Assembly (NCBI GenBank): GCA_003511885.1
Contig: DOIX01000371.1
Location: 10,392 to 25,525 of the forward strand
DNA length: 15,134 nucleotides
DNA from: Cyanobacteria bacterium UBA11153
Lineage (GTDB): Bacteria; Cyanobacteriota; Cyanobacteriia; Cyanobacteriales; Coleofasciculaceae
Direction of reading: 5' to 3'
How positions within the stretch are numbered: the stretch's first letter is position 1; every line of letters begins with the position of its first letter. Positions 6,813 through 14,761 of the stretch are shown piece by piece. The notes beneath the pieces were generated by a model. The model made no database searches and was not told where the DNA came from. It was given only the letters and a program-made list of their open reading frames with translations. Made by a program: the position numbers and the translations under genes.

Positions 6813-7652
6813 ATGTCATTTAATTCAGTGCAAAATTTTCCTGACAACCAGCAAAAGTTAGATATCAGTTGGACAAACTTGCTCTTTTTTAGTGCTGTTC
6901 ATCTCCTCACTTTTTTTGCTCTCTGGTTTTTTTCTTGGACAGCTTTAGGTATTACTATTCTTCTCCATTGGTTATTAGGTAGTATTGGTATTTGTTTGGG
7001 ATACCACCGACTTTTAAGTCACCGCAGTCTCCAAGTACCAAAGATATTAGAATACGCGATCGCAACTATTGGCGCATTAGCCCTGCAAGGCGGTCCCATC
7101 TTTTGGGTAGCGGGGCATCGCCTACATCATGCCTACACAGAGGATGAAGACAAAGATCCCTACTCAGCACGTCGGGGTTTTTGGTGGAGTCATTTACTTT
7201 GGCTGATTTATCCCAAACAAGAGTTTTTTAATGGCGAAAGTTATAAAAAATTTGCCCCCGAATTAGCCAGAGATCCCTTTTATTGTTGGCTAGATTCTTA
7301 CCATCTTCTCCTCCAGATTCCTCTAGGAATTATCCTCTATTTACTCGGCGGCTGGTCTTTTGTTATCTATGGTATGTGTTTGAGAGCAGTCTTGCTTTGG
7401 CATAGCACTTGGTTGATTAACTCCGTAACTCATATCTGGGGATATCGGAGGTTTGAAACTAATGATAATTCTCGGAATCTTTGGTGGGCGGCAATTCTTA
7501 CCTATGGTGAAGGTTGGCACAATAACCATCATGCTTATCCTCATGTTGCTAAAGCGGGATGGCGTTGGTGGGAAATTGATATGACGTGGTGGGCAATTCA
7601 ATTGCTGAAAACTTTGGGTTTAGCCACGAAGGTAATTATGCCACCTGTTTAA
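6813..7652 (+). CDS. desC: Acyl-lipid delta-9 fatty acid desaturase
   Basis: This membrane di-iron enzyme inserts the first cis double bond into lipid-bound fatty acids, using O2 and ferredoxin. The 279-aa length is typical of cyanobacterial DesC. The three histidine boxes are intact: HRLLSH at 65-70, HRLHH at 102-106 and HNNHH at 236-240. His207 lies in NSVTHIWG. Hydrophobic segments at about 22-62, 82-100 and 165-200 give the usual hairpin topology. The short spacing of the first box (HxxxxH) fits delta-9 rather than delta-12 or omega-3 enzymes. No Shine-Dalgarno sequence is visible before the ATG. The gap to heme oxygenase (127 nt) shows no terminator, so read-through is possible. It may be a second, condition-specific copy, since cyanobacteria often carry several desC genes. 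That is inference from its neighbours. Confidence 0.92.
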   Translation: MSFNSVQNFPDNQQKLDISWTNLLFFSAVHLLTFFALWFFSWTALGITILLHWLLGSIGICLGYHRLLSHRSLQVPKILEYAIATIGALALQGGPIFWVAGHRLHHAYTEDEDKDPYSARRGFWWSHLLWLIYPKQEFFNGESYKKFAPELARDPFYCWLDSYHLLLQIPLGIILYLLGGWSFVIYGMCLRAVLLWHSTWLINSVTHIWGYRRFETNDNSRNLWWAAILTYGEGWHNNHHAYPHVAKAGWRWWEIDMTWWAIQLLKTLGLATKVIMPPV

Positions 7653-7677
7653 ATTACCTAGGAAAATAAAAAAGCAG

Positions 7678-7703
7678 TAGGGTGCGTTAAATAACGCACC
7701 CTA
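7678..7703 (+). terminator. Rho-independent terminator of the desaturase gene
   Basis: A perfect 12-bp inverted repeat, TAGGGTGCGTTA and TAACGCACCCTA, has a 2-nt centre (7690-7691) and is followed by TATTTTC. It begins 25 nt after the stop. The GGGTGCGTTA hairpin resembles a dispersed repeat seen in many cyanobacterial genomes, so the terminator may derive from one. Confidence 0.8.
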
Positions 7704-7856
7704 TATTTTCTCAAATAGACATCTCCAGAAAACATTGGATTAACTTAAGGTATCAGAAGTCAAGATAATTTGCCAATCTATCACTTATGTCAGGGAAGCT
7801 AGTAGCAAATTGCGAGTTGGTAGAATATAGATTAAATTAGAGCCAAAATTAAGAAA

Positions 7857-7888
7857 CCTGACTAATAGAATTAAAACTATTAGTCAGG
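7857..7888 (-). terminator. Rho-independent terminator of psbA
   Basis: A perfect 12-bp inverted repeat, CCTGACTAATAG at 7857-7868 and CTATTAGTCAGG at 7877-7888, has an 8-nt loop. Read on the - strand the stem is followed by TTTCTTAATTTT. It begins 32 nt after the psbA stop codon. Confidence 0.85.
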
Positions 7889-7920
7889 ATCGCTATAATG
7901 ACAGAGGAGAATTATTGAAC

Positions 7921-9003
7921 TTAGCCCCGAACTAAAGGAGTCGCGACAGCTATAGGTTGAATTTCCGCATTAGCTAAATCCAAGGGAAAGTTATGTGCAT
8001 TCCGCTCGTGCATCACTTCAATCCCAATGTTAGCGCGGTTGATGATATCAGCCCAAGTATTGATAGGGCGGCCTTGTGCATCAAGGACAGATTGGTTAAA
8101 ATTAAACCCATTCAGGTTAAAGGACATAGTACTGATACCTAAAGCCGCAAACCAGATACCGACTACAGGCCAAGCTGCGAGCAAGAAATGGAGCGATCTC
8201 GCATTGTTAAAGCTGGCATACTGGAAGATTAACCGTCCAAAGTAACCGTGAGCGGCTACGATATTGTAAGTTTCTCCCTCTTGACCAAACTTATAGCCAT
8301 AGTTAGCCGATTCATCTTCATTCGTCTCCTTTAGAATACTAGAGCTAACTAAAGAACCGTGCATTGCGGAAAATAAAGCACCACCAAATACCCCCATCAC
8401 TCCCAACATGTGGAAAGGGTGCATCAGGATATTGTGTTCCGCTTGAAAGACAATCATGAAGTTGAATGTGCCAGAAACACCCAACATTAACCCATCAGAA
8501 AAGCTACCTTGTCCAATTGGATAAATTAACAAGACAGCAGTTGCAGCAGCCACGGGAGCAGAAAAAGCCACCGGAATCCAGGGACGCATTCCCAAACGAT
8601 AACTTAGCTCCCATTCTCTGCCCATCCAACAGAAAATACCAATTAAAAAGTGCAGGATAATCAGCTGATAAGGGCCACCATTGTAAAGCCATTCTGAGAC
8701 GGAAGCTGCTTCCCAGATGGGGTAAAAATGTAACCCAATCGCAGCAGAAGTGGGAACTACCGTAGCCGTCATGATGTTGTTCCCAGAAAGTAATGAACCG
8801 GAGACGGTTTCCCGAATCCCATCGATATCTACCGGAGGTGCGGCAATAAATGCCAGGATAAAAACGATAGAGCCGGTGAGAATGGAGGGAATCATTAACA
8901 CCCCAAACCAGCCAATGTATAGCCGATTTTTGGTACTAGTAATCCAGTTGCAGAAGTTTGACCACAAGTAATGACTTGTGGATTTGCCTAAAGCGGTTGT
9001 CAT
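7921..9003 (-). CDS. psbA: Photosystem II D1 protein, microaerobic D1' isoform
   Basis: D1 binds the primary donor, pheophytin, QB and the Mn4CaO5 cluster in the thylakoid membrane. The protein is 360 aa, numbered as standard D1. Conserved: TyrZ Tyr161, Asp170, Glu189, His190, His198, His215, Ser264, His272, His332, Glu333, His337, Asp342 and Ala344, with a 16-residue tail to be cleaved after Ala344. The variant residues identify the isoform: Ala80, Leu158 and Ala286 replace Gly80, Phe158 and Thr286, the published signature of low-oxygen D1' (Synechocystis psbA1, Anabaena psbA0, T. elongatus psbA2). Pro144, Phe147 and Met173 also match T. elongatus PsbA2 as I recall it. Further changes are Ala87, Ser73, Ser212, Glu130 and Trp126 at the pheophytin-contacting position. 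AGGAG (9013-9017) precedes the ATG. It should be silent in air and induced when oxygen is low. Confidence 0.97.
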   Translation of the reverse strand: MTTALGKSTSHYLWSNFCNWITSTKNRLYIGWFGVLMIPSILTGSIVFILAFIAAPPVDIDGIRETVSGSLLSGNNIMTATVVPTSAAIGLHFYPIWEAASVSEWLYNGGPYQLIILHFLIGIFCWMGREWELSYRLGMRPWIPVAFSAPVAAATAVLLIYPIGQGSFSDGLMLGVSGTFNFMIVFQAEHNILMHPFHMLGVMGVFGGALFSAMHGSLVSSSILKETNEDESANYGYKFGQEGETYNIVAAHGYFGRLIFQYASFNNARSLHFLLAAWPVVGIWFAALGISTMSFNLNGFNFNQSVLDAQGRPINTWADIINRANIGIEVMHERNAHNFPLDLANAEIQPIAVATPLVRG

Positions 9004-9060
9004 GGTTAACCACTCCTAAATGATATGGAGGCATCCAGATAAATAATATGCTTATATTCA

Positions 9061-9089
9061 TACATAGCTTTTTAGTTTTATATTGTCAA
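9061..9089 (-). promoter_or_regulatory. psbA: Sigma70-type promoter of psbA
   Basis: Read on the - strand, a consensus -35 TTGACA (9089-9084) and -10 TATGTA (9066-9061) are separated by 17 nt. Transcription should start near 9053, giving a leader of about 50 nt that ends in AGGAG and a GGTTAACC palindrome just before the ATG. The inverted repeat AATAT-AAGC-ATATT (9058-9045) overlaps the expected start. With so strong a core promoter, low-oxygen control would more likely be repression in air than activation; this is inference. Confidence 0.75.
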
Positions 9090-9225
9090 TCGGTATATGC
9101 GTACTAAAAATTAAAAGTGATAAAAAGAGATACAAGTTAGGCCAAATTAGGAAATAAACGCTACATATAGTTAGTACATGACTGGATAAACTCTACAGAT
9201 AGAGTAGCTGGGTAAGTTATGAAAG

Positions 9226-9307
9226 AATGGGGAGTAGAAAGGAGGTTCCTTCATCCCCATTACCCACATCGGGATCGGCTGTACCATTCCCCATAGTCCG
9301 ATCCCGA
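9226..9307. other. Two adjacent hairpins in the psbA-ftsH divergent gap
   Basis: Within the 379-nt gap, 9226-9261 folds as AATGGGGA pairing TCCCCATT, with an inner stem of GAAAGGA and TTCCTTC (one bulge). Next to it, TCGGGATCGG (9269-9278) pairs perfectly with CCGATCCCGA (9298-9307) across 19 nt. The region is GC-richer than its surroundings. It could be an ftsH leader structure, a small RNA, or a decayed mobile element. No promoter for ftsH is clear; its ribosome binding site is AAGGA at 9366-9370. Confidence 0.45.
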
Positions 9308-9382
9308 GCTTGCTACCCTGAGAATGGGTACTTCTCACTGAATTAACTCCCATGACTGTTACTTTAAGGATCGCTTACCGCC

Positions 9383-11497
9383 ATGAGTATTAAAAAAAAA
9401 CCAAAATCTCCACGCATTCCCCAAATTGGCTATATTCTGTTAATCTTGGCGGGGGTGTCATTCCTAGGGTATCTTTTCATACCGCGATCGCCAAAATTTC
9501 CCAGAGTCCCTTACAGTAGTTTCCTAGATCAGGTAGAAGAAGGGAAAGTCTTGCGAGTTAAGATGGGGGATAACCAGATTCTCTATCAGCTCAAGAATGA
9601 AGATCCCCTCAAAGCGGCACAAGAGCTGCTTAGAGCTACACCAGATCCGATTAAAGGAACAGAAAAGCTTCTCCAACCCACACCCAACTCGACTCAGGGA
9701 ACAACATCCACAGAAAAGCTGCTCCAACCCACACCATCCGCTCTCCAGCCCACGCCCAGCCCTCTCCAGACGAATCGAGATCAAAACGTACTCACTCAGC
9801 CACAAGAGCCACAAGGACCAATATACGAAACTATTCCAGTCAACGATCCCGATTTAGCTAAAAAATTGAGGGAGAAAAAAGTCGAATTTTTCGCCCTACC
9901 ACCTGCCCAAGAGAGTTGGTTTTCAGTTTTATTAAGTTGGGTGATACCGCCGATAATTTTAGTGGCTGCCTTTCAGTTTTTCATGAAGCGCACCGATGTA
10001 GATGGACAATCCCTTTCTTTTAGCAAAAGTAAGGCAAAAGTTTACGTGGAAGGCGAATCTGCTAAAATTACTTTTGCGGATGTGGCAGGTGCAGATGAAG
10101 CTAAAGTTGAATTAGTGGAAATTGTCGAATTTTTGAAAGATCCTCAGCGCTTTACCGAAATTGGGGCAAGAATTCCTAAAGGTGTATTATTAGTTGGGCC
10201 TCCGGGAACGGGGAAAACTCTATTAGCGAAAGCCGTAGCTGGGGAAGCAGGAGTATCTTTTTTCAGTATTTCTGCTTCGGAATTTGTGGAGTTATTTGTA
10301 GGGACAGGTGCAGCACGGGTTCGAGATTTATTTGTTCAGGCGAAAACGAAAGCACCTTGTATTATTTTTATTGATGAATTAGACGCAATTGGTAAATCTC
10401 GCAGTAGCGGTAATTCTCCCAGTGGTGGTAATGATGAACGAGAACAAACATTAAACCAGTTATTAACTGAAATGGATGGCTTTGCTGCTGGCAATGCTAC
10501 GGTAATTGTTTTAGCTGCAACTAACCGTCCCGAAAGTTTAGATCGAGCGCTATTACGTCCCGGACGTTTTGACCGTCAGGTATTAGTGGATCGTCCGGAT
10601 TTAGTAGGTCGCGAAGCTATTTTAAATGTTTACGCTCGCAAGGTCAAATTAGCTGATGATATCGATTTACATAAGATTGCGGCACGGACTCCCGGTTTTG
10701 CAGGTGCAGATTTAGCTAATTTAGTTAATGAAGCGGCATTATTAGCAGCAAGAGCGCGACGAGAAACTGTATCTGCTGCCGATTTTGCTGAAGCTATAGA
10801 ACGAGTAATTGCTGGCTCGGAAAAGAAAAGTCGCGTCCTTAATGAGAAAGAGAAAAAGATTGTCGCTTATCATGAAGTCGGTCATGCTTTAGTAGGAGCA
10901 TTAATGCCAGGAACCGGAAAAGTTGCTAAAATTTCCATTGTGCCTCGAGGCATGTCAGCTTTGGGTTACACGCTCCAATTACCGACAGAAGATCGCTTTT
11001 TAATGAATGAAGCGGAATTGCGGGGAGATATTGCTACACTATTAGGAGGACGTGTGGCAGAAGAAATTATCTTTGGTGATGTTACTACGGGTGCATCCAA
11101 TGATTTGCAACGGGCTACTGATGTGGCAGAAAGGATGGTAACGACTTATGGTATGGGTAAGGTAATGGGACCTTTAGCTTACGATTTAGCACCGCAGAAT
11201 AATTTCTTAGGTAATGGTGTGAATATCCGTCGCAATGTCAGTGAAGAAACGGCTAAGGCGATTGATAAAGAAGTCAAGGAAATTGTGGAAACTGCCCATC
11301 AGATGGCTTCAGATATTCTCAACCACAATCGCGATTTATTGGAATCTATTGCCCAGGAAATCTTAAAAACGGAGGTAATTGAAGGAGAGGAATTACAAAA
11401 TTGGCTCTCTCAGGTGAAACCTGTAGATCCTGTGACAGATGGGGTTCTAGTTAATAATTATAATGGACGATTAGTTGAGGGCAATTTTTTAGGGTGA
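9383..11497 (+). CDS. ftsH: FtsH membrane AAA+ zinc metalloprotease with a proline-rich insert
   Basis: FtsH extracts and degrades membrane proteins; cyanobacterial forms remove damaged D1. The 704-aa protein has TM1 at about 16-33, a lumen- or periplasm-facing domain to about 180, and TM2 at about 184-200. The AAA module has Walker A GPPGTGKT (272-279), Walker [11 protein letters not shown] (327-336), pore motif FVG (305-307) and an arginine-finger region LRPGRFDRQ. The zinc site is HEVGH (497-501), with Asp574 in ASND as probable third ligand. All key residues are present. Residues about 85-145 form a Pro/Gln/Thr-rich insert with TEKLLQPTP twice and LQPTP three times. It makes this protein 50-90 residues longer than most family members. 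Segments such as [21 protein letters not shown] remind me of the Synechocystis FtsH1/FtsH4 branch rather than FtsH2/FtsH3, from memory. It is divergent from psbA. AAGGA lies 12 nt before the ATG; an ATG at 9352 is out of frame. Confidence 0.95.
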   Translation: MSIKKKPKSPRIPQIGYILLILAGVSFLGYLFIPRSPKFPRVPYSSFLDQVEEGKVLRVKMGDNQILYQLKNEDPLKAAQELLRATPDPIKGTEKLLQPTPNSTQGTTSTEKLLQPTPSALQPTPSPLQTNRDQNVLTQPQEPQGPIYETIPVNDPDLAKKLREKKVEFFALPPAQESWFSVLLSWVIPPIILVAAFQFFMKRTDVDGQSLSFSKSKAKVYVEGESAKITFADVAGADEAKVELVEIVEFLKDPQRFTEIGARIPKGVLLVGPPGTGKTLLAKAVAGEAGVSFFSISASEFVELFVGTGAARVRDLFVQAKTKAPCIIFIDELDAIGKSRSSGNSPSGGNDEREQTLNQLLTEMDGFAAGNATVIVLAATNRPESLDRALLRPGRFDRQVLVDRPDLVGREAILNVYARKVKLADDIDLHKIAARTPGFAGADLANLVNEAALLAARARRETVSAADFAEAIERVIAGSEKKSRVLNEKEKKIVAYHEVGHALVGALMPGTGKVAKISIVPRGMSALGYTLQLPTEDRFLMNEAELRGDIATLLGGRVAEEIIFGDVTTGASNDLQRATDVAERMVTTYGMGKVMGPLAYDLAPQNNFLGNGVNIRRNVSEETAKAIDKEVKEIVETAHQMASDILNHNRDLLESIAQEILKTEVIEGEELQNWLSQVKPVDPVTDGVLVNNYNGRLVEGNFLG
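9659..9736 (+). repeat. In-frame direct repeat inside ftsH
   Basis: Two near-identical blocks of about 27 bp start at 9659 and 9710 (offset 51 bp, 17 codons); each encodes [10 protein letters not shown] shorter LQPTP copy follows. The multiple-of-three spacing keeps the reading frame, pointing to recent duplication in the lumenal or periplasmic domain. Confidence 0.85.
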
Positions 11498-11589
11498 TTT
11501 GTCGGGGTGGGTTTGGGGTAGTCAATTGTGGTTTGACATCATATTTTTACCCAATCCGCTTGTTATCAGTGCAGTTAATTTACAATATA

Positions 11590-11608
11590 GGGTGGGTATT
11601 CCCCACCC
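11590..11608. terminator. GC-rich hairpin between convergent ftsH and Rpn-like gene
   Basis: GGGTGGG (11590-11596) and CCCACCC (11602-11608) form a 7-bp all-G/C-type stem with a 5-nt loop, between stops at 11497 and 11619. No strong T-run is present on either strand, so bidirectional termination is inferred mainly from position. Confidence 0.55.
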
Positions 11609-11618
11609 ATCAAGATTG

Positions 11619-12734
11619 TTAACTCGCAGAATTATCCCACCTACCCAACAACTCATCAACCGATAATTCTGGCAACTGTGACAGGAATAACCCCAATTCA
11701 TCTAGGGATAATGCCAGTAACCTTGGGATAAAATTAGTCAAACGCTCATCCAATTGACCAAAACGTATTCTCAAGACACTTTCAGCAAGTAAATGTCTCG
11801 CTTGTCGCATCCCATTCTCATCCACAGAAACTGTCGCTAATTGCACCAATAACATCGTAAATTCAACAGCAGGTAAAGCCGATGCCGGAGCGATTAAAGC
11901 CGTTAACTTAGGATCTAATTCGCCCAATCGTACCCGGATAAAGTTTTCTAAAATAGTACGATGCTCTTCAATTTTACCTTGTTGAATTCCTCGCTGTTCA
12001 CCACGTTGTTCACCACGTTGTTCAGCCGCTGTTAATTGTTCTTGAAACAAAGGTTTGATAGCCATAATTAACTTATCATCCTCCTCATCTTCTGACTTTG
12101 ACTTTTGTCCTCGATTAACACGTAAATTCGATTGCAATTGATAAACCAATTCTAACGCATTTATCCGCAGTGGGTCATCTACAGACAAAGCACCCAGAGA
12201 AGTTATCGCCCGCTGCTGCACACTTTCCCTACCCAAAATCCTCAACCATAAAGTTGAGGGAACTTCCGGTAACTTATGAATAACCACAATCGCGGTTCGG
12301 AAATATTCCGGCAGAAAATAGATGCCCTTACACCAATTCTCTTCATCTGGATTCGCACCAAAGCCATTTAACAAATTTTCTGAAGCTGTTGGCGTTAAAA
12401 TCCACAACTTCGGGAGTTCATCGTAGGGAGTGTTTTCTCGTTTTGCTTGCCGGAAAAACTCGGATCTCACCTCCAGTAACTTGCTCAAACAACTCAGAAC
12501 TTCATCAGAATTAACTGGATTGCGAAATGGTTCAAACAGTGCCTTTGTTGTCGCCATTTTTCCCAAGATTCCCAGCTTTTCTATATAGTCTGGTGTCAGG
12601 GCAGTTGGCGTAAAATAAACATCAATCTGTCGCACTTCTGAAGATACTTCGCGCCCTGGATTGACCGTACCTATGGGGCAGAGTAATTCTGACAAGTAAT
12701 CTTTGGCAAATTTATCGTGAATTAATCGCGTCAT
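11619..12734 (-). CDS. Rpn/PD-(D/E)XK-like protein with two DUF4351-type repeats
   Basis: A 371-aa protein of a family that is highly multiplied in filamentous cyanobacteria and often mislabelled as transposase or flagellar protein. The N-terminal third has HDKFAKDYLSELL and SSEVRQIDVYF. Glu33 and Asp38 sit where the Rpn-type nuclease core would place acidic residues, but a following E/QxK motif is not clear, so activity is uncertain. Residues about 209-222 are acidic and charged. EQRG is repeated three times (238-248) from a 12-bp DNA repeat near 11996-12023. The C-terminal part holds two similar blocks, about 262-306 (FIRVRLGELDPKLTALI) and 315-366 (VLRIRFGQLDERLTNFI), both like DUF4351. 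The second is the usual single copy; the first looks like a duplicate. No Shine-Dalgarno sequence is seen. Its biological role is unknown. Confidence 0.8.
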   Translation of the reverse strand: MTRLIHDKFAKDYLSELLCPIGTVNPGREVSSEVRQIDVYFTPTALTPDYIEKLGILGKMATTKALFEPFRNPVNSDEVLSCLSKLLEVRSEFFRQAKRENTPYDELPKLWILTPTASENLLNGFGANPDEENWCKGIYFLPEYFRTAIVVIHKLPEVPSTLWLRILGRESVQQRAITSLGALSVDDPLRINALELVYQLQSNLRVNRGQKSKSEDEEDDKLIMAIKPLFQEQLTAAEQRGEQRGEQRGIQQGKIEEHRTILENFIRVRLGELDPKLTALIAPASALPAVEFTMLLVQLATVSVDENGMRQARHLLAESVLRIRFGQLDERLTNFIPRLLALSLDELGLFLSQLPELSVDELLGRWDNSAS

Positions 12735-13071
12735 ATAGCGATGATATTTCAGATTGGTTTATATATTAATTTTGCCCGATATCTGGTATTTTTTATCATA
12801 AAAATATAAGAATAATACATCTATTGCTTTACATAATATATATGGGATCAATCGCTCTCATAAAACACATTTTTTTTAACGCAAAGGTACGGAAAGGAAT
12901 GCGCAAAGGTGACGCTTCGCTACACTGCGTGAGCGCAAAGAAGAGAGTATAAAAGCCAAAATCTTACTCGCCTCCCCTTCCAGGGCAGGGGGAAGTCGGA
13001 TATCACTCCATTCCCAACTGCTTCAAAAAACTTTACAATTACCAACAGCGATATCAAAATCTCACATTCCC
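12735..13071. other. Intergenic gap with AT-rich segment and dispersed repeat
   Basis: No credible gene was seen. Positions 12740-12860 are strongly AT-rich, as expected of a promoter region for the - strand gene. Positions 12878-12947 hold a cyanobacterial-style repeat with three (A/G)CGCAAAG units and the core GACGCTTCGC. From 12960 to 13071 a C-rich stretch leads to the next gene, whose start has no clear ribosome binding site. Confidence 0.65.
12878..12947. repeat. Dispersed-type repeat with CGCAAAG units
   Basis: CGCAAAG occurs at about 12880, 12903 and 12934, around GACGCTTCGCTACACTGCG. This pattern resembles intergenic repeats I have seen in many filamentous cyanobacterial genomes. 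Its origin and copy number here cannot be judged from one copy. Confidence 0.55.
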
Positions 13072-13839
13072 ATGGAGCTAACCTACTTCGGTGCGAATAG
13101 CTGGTTACTCAAACTCAGAGAATACCACATCCTAATTGACCCCTGGTTAGTGGATTCCCTCGTTTTTGGCAACCTCCCTTGGTTTTTCAGAGGCGACAAA
13201 CCACCTGCCCTCGATGCCCTACCAGACAAAATCGATTTGATCTTATTATCCCAAGGCTTGGAAGATCATGCCCACAAGCCCACATTAGAAAAACTAGACA
13301 AGACAATTCCCGTTGTCACTGCTCCTAGTGGCAGGAAGGTCGTAGAGGGATTAGGCTACACTCAGGTAACCACTCTCAAATTCGGTGAAACCTTCACATT
13401 AGCTGAAAAAATTGAAATTCGTGCCTTACCTGGCGCACCGATTGGCCCCCTACAACAAGAAAACGCTTATCTTATCCAAGATAGCGATCGCAAAACTACC
13501 CTGTATTATGAACCCCACGGCTATCCTCCTGCCGAATTAAAAGATTATGCACCCATCGATGTCGTCATCAGCCCAGTGGTAACATTAGCAGTGCCAATCC
13601 TCGGACCAATTATCCAAGGATATAAAACCGCCTTGCCACTTGCCCAACTAGCCAAACCACAAGTATTTCTCCCCACCGCCACAGGCGACAACGTGACATA
13701 CCATGGATTGCTCAATTCCTTACTCCGTACCACTGGTACAATCGATGAATTGCGATCGCAACTCCAACACCATAACCTATCCACCCAACTCATTGAACCA
13801 CAACCGGGAAAAGCCCTCAAACTAGCAATTAATTCTTAA
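13072..13839 (+). CDS. MBL-fold protein with an incomplete metal-binding motif
   Basis: A 255-aa protein of the metallo-beta-lactamase superfamily, UlaG-like by its opening (MELTYFGANSWLL, then HILIDPWL). The usual HxHxDH motif is QGLEDH at 61-66: both leading His are lost (Gln61, Leu63), while Asp65 and His66 remain, followed by His68. Later candidates are His149 (EPHG) and His211 (TYHG). I recall a cyanobacterial and plant subfamily with the similar form SQGLxDHCH, so the change may be a lineage feature rather than decay. The rest is intact and full length. It could bind one metal through Asp65/His66/His68, or act without catalysis. No signal peptide is seen and the substrate is unknown. 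The gst gene follows after 115 nt, with repeats between, so joint transcription is possible but unproven. Confidence 0.85.
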   Translation: MELTYFGANSWLLKLREYHILIDPWLVDSLVFGNLPWFFRGDKPPALDALPDKIDLILLSQGLEDHAHKPTLEKLDKTIPVVTAPSGRKVVEGLGYTQVTTLKFGETFTLAEKIEIRALPGAPIGPLQQENAYLIQDSDRKTTLYYEPHGYPPAELKDYAPIDVVISPVVTLAVPILGPIIQGYKTALPLAQLAKPQVFLPTATGDNVTYHGLLNSLLRTTGTIDELRSQLQHHNLSTQLIEPQPGKALKLAINS

Positions 13840-13857
13840 TTCTCAAGATAAATTTCG

Positions 13858-13907
13858 TTCGTAGTAAGCGCTTTAGCGCACTTCATTCGTAGTAAGCGCT
13901 TTAGCGC
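13858..13907. repeat. Two copies of a 22-bp hairpin repeat upstream of the GST gene
   Basis: Two identical 22-bp units start TTCGTAGTAA and end in the palindrome GCGCTTTAGCGC, at 13858-13879 and 13886-13907 (offset 28 bp). The palindrome GCGCT-TT-AGCGC can form a hairpin. Relatives with altered stem bases lie downstream of the GST gene at 14762-14862. Confidence 0.9.
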
Positions 13908-13954
13908 CAACAGCACTTACCACCAACCTACCCAACTAATGAGGAGATAACAAA

Positions 13955-14749
13955 ATGTTAGAACTATATCAATTTGAACTATCCCAATACTCAGAAAAAG
14001 TCCGCCTCATCCTCGACTACAAAGGATTAGAATACAAGAAAATCGAAGTCACCCCAGGGATAGGACAATTTGAAGTATTTCGTCTCTCTGGACAAAAACA
14101 AGTACCTGTCCTCAAAGATGGCGATACCATCATCAGTGATTCTACCGCGATCGCGATGTATTTGGATCGCCAATATCCCGAAAAACCCATTATCCCTAGC
14201 AACTCCAAACAACGAGGACAATGTTTACTGATGGAAGAATGGGCAGATGAATCAATTGGGCCAAAAAGTCGTAAAGTACTTTTTGGTGCATTAAGCCAAA
14301 ATCCCAGCTTCCGTACCGCCTTTTTACCCAGCGAAACACCTGATTTCCTGAAAACTTTATTGGGTGGAGTACCTTCAGAATTAATCCAACTTTTGGGTTT
14401 AGGTGTTGGTTGTACTCCAGATACAGTTAAAGAAGCCAGAGATAGTCTTAAACAAGACTTAGAAGCACTCAGTTTAATTTTAGCAGATCGTCCTTATCTA
14501 GTGGGAGATACCCCTTGCTTGGCAGACTTCGCCGTAGCCGGATTAAGCTTACTCCTGAAGATTCCCGAAGGTAAATATCTAGATGTGCCCGAACAAATTA
14601 AAGGCAAAGGCATCCCAGGATTAGCCGATGATAGCGATTATGAGCCATTTTTTACCTGGCGCGATCGCCTTTATGAAGATTATCGCCAAAAGTCAACTAC
14701 TTCTAGCAGTACATCATCTTCCGGTCCCCAATCTATTCAGATTGATTAG
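13955..14749 (+). CDS. Glutathione S-transferase family protein
   Basis: A 264-aa soluble protein. Residues 1-75 form the thioredoxin-like glutathione domain: LYQFELSQYSEKVRL gives the candidate catalytic Ser (10 or 13), VPVL has the cis-Pro at 51, and SDSTAIAMYL the glutathione-binding Asp-Ser. Residues about 85-245 form the helical domain, with the fold-stabilising capping region GDTPCLADFAVAG (185-197). The insertion at about 115-155 (PSETPDFLKTLLGGVP) is longer than in minimal GSTs. The C-terminus is Ser/Thr-rich (STTSSSTSSSG) and probably disordered. Substrate is not predictable; roles include detoxification and oxidative-stress defence. A strong ribosome binding site GAGGAG (13941-13946) lies 8 nt before the ATG. 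Both sides carry the same hairpin repeat family. Confidence 0.9.
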   Translation: MLELYQFELSQYSEKVRLILDYKGLEYKKIEVTPGIGQFEVFRLSGQKQVPVLKDGDTIISDSTAIAMYLDRQYPEKPIIPSNSKQRGQCLLMEEWADESIGPKSRKVLFGALSQNPSFRTAFLPSETPDFLKTLLGGVPSELIQLLGLGVGCTPDTVKEARDSLKQDLEALSLILADRPYLVGDTPCLADFAVAGLSLLLKIPEGKYLDVPEQIKGKGIPGLADDSDYEPFFTWRDRLYEDYRQKSTTSSSTSSSGPQSIQID

Positions 14750-14761
14750 TATAGCAGTAGG

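Noticed and set aside
7341..7601. 86-aa open frame opposite the desaturase gene
   Set aside because: It is the antisense shadow of a strongly conserved gene; no ribosome binding site or recognisable protein.
8027..8971. Several open frames on both strands inside psbA (8027-8245, 8466-8660, 8504-8692, 8750-8971)
   Set aside because: All overlap the conserved D1 coding sequence and have no recognisable features.
9171..9353. 60-aa - strand open frame in the psbA-ftsH gap
   Set aside because: It spans the hairpin region, has no convincing ribosome binding site and an unnatural composition. The hairpins explain the sequence better.
11619..12734. Rpn-like protein as an active transposase of an insertion sequence
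   Set aside because: No terminal inverted repeats or target duplications flank it, and the nuclease motif is incomplete. The family is widespread as stand-alone genes.
13545..13820. 91-aa open frame opposite the MBL-fold gene
   Set aside because: Antisense shadow of a conserved coding sequence, without supporting signals.
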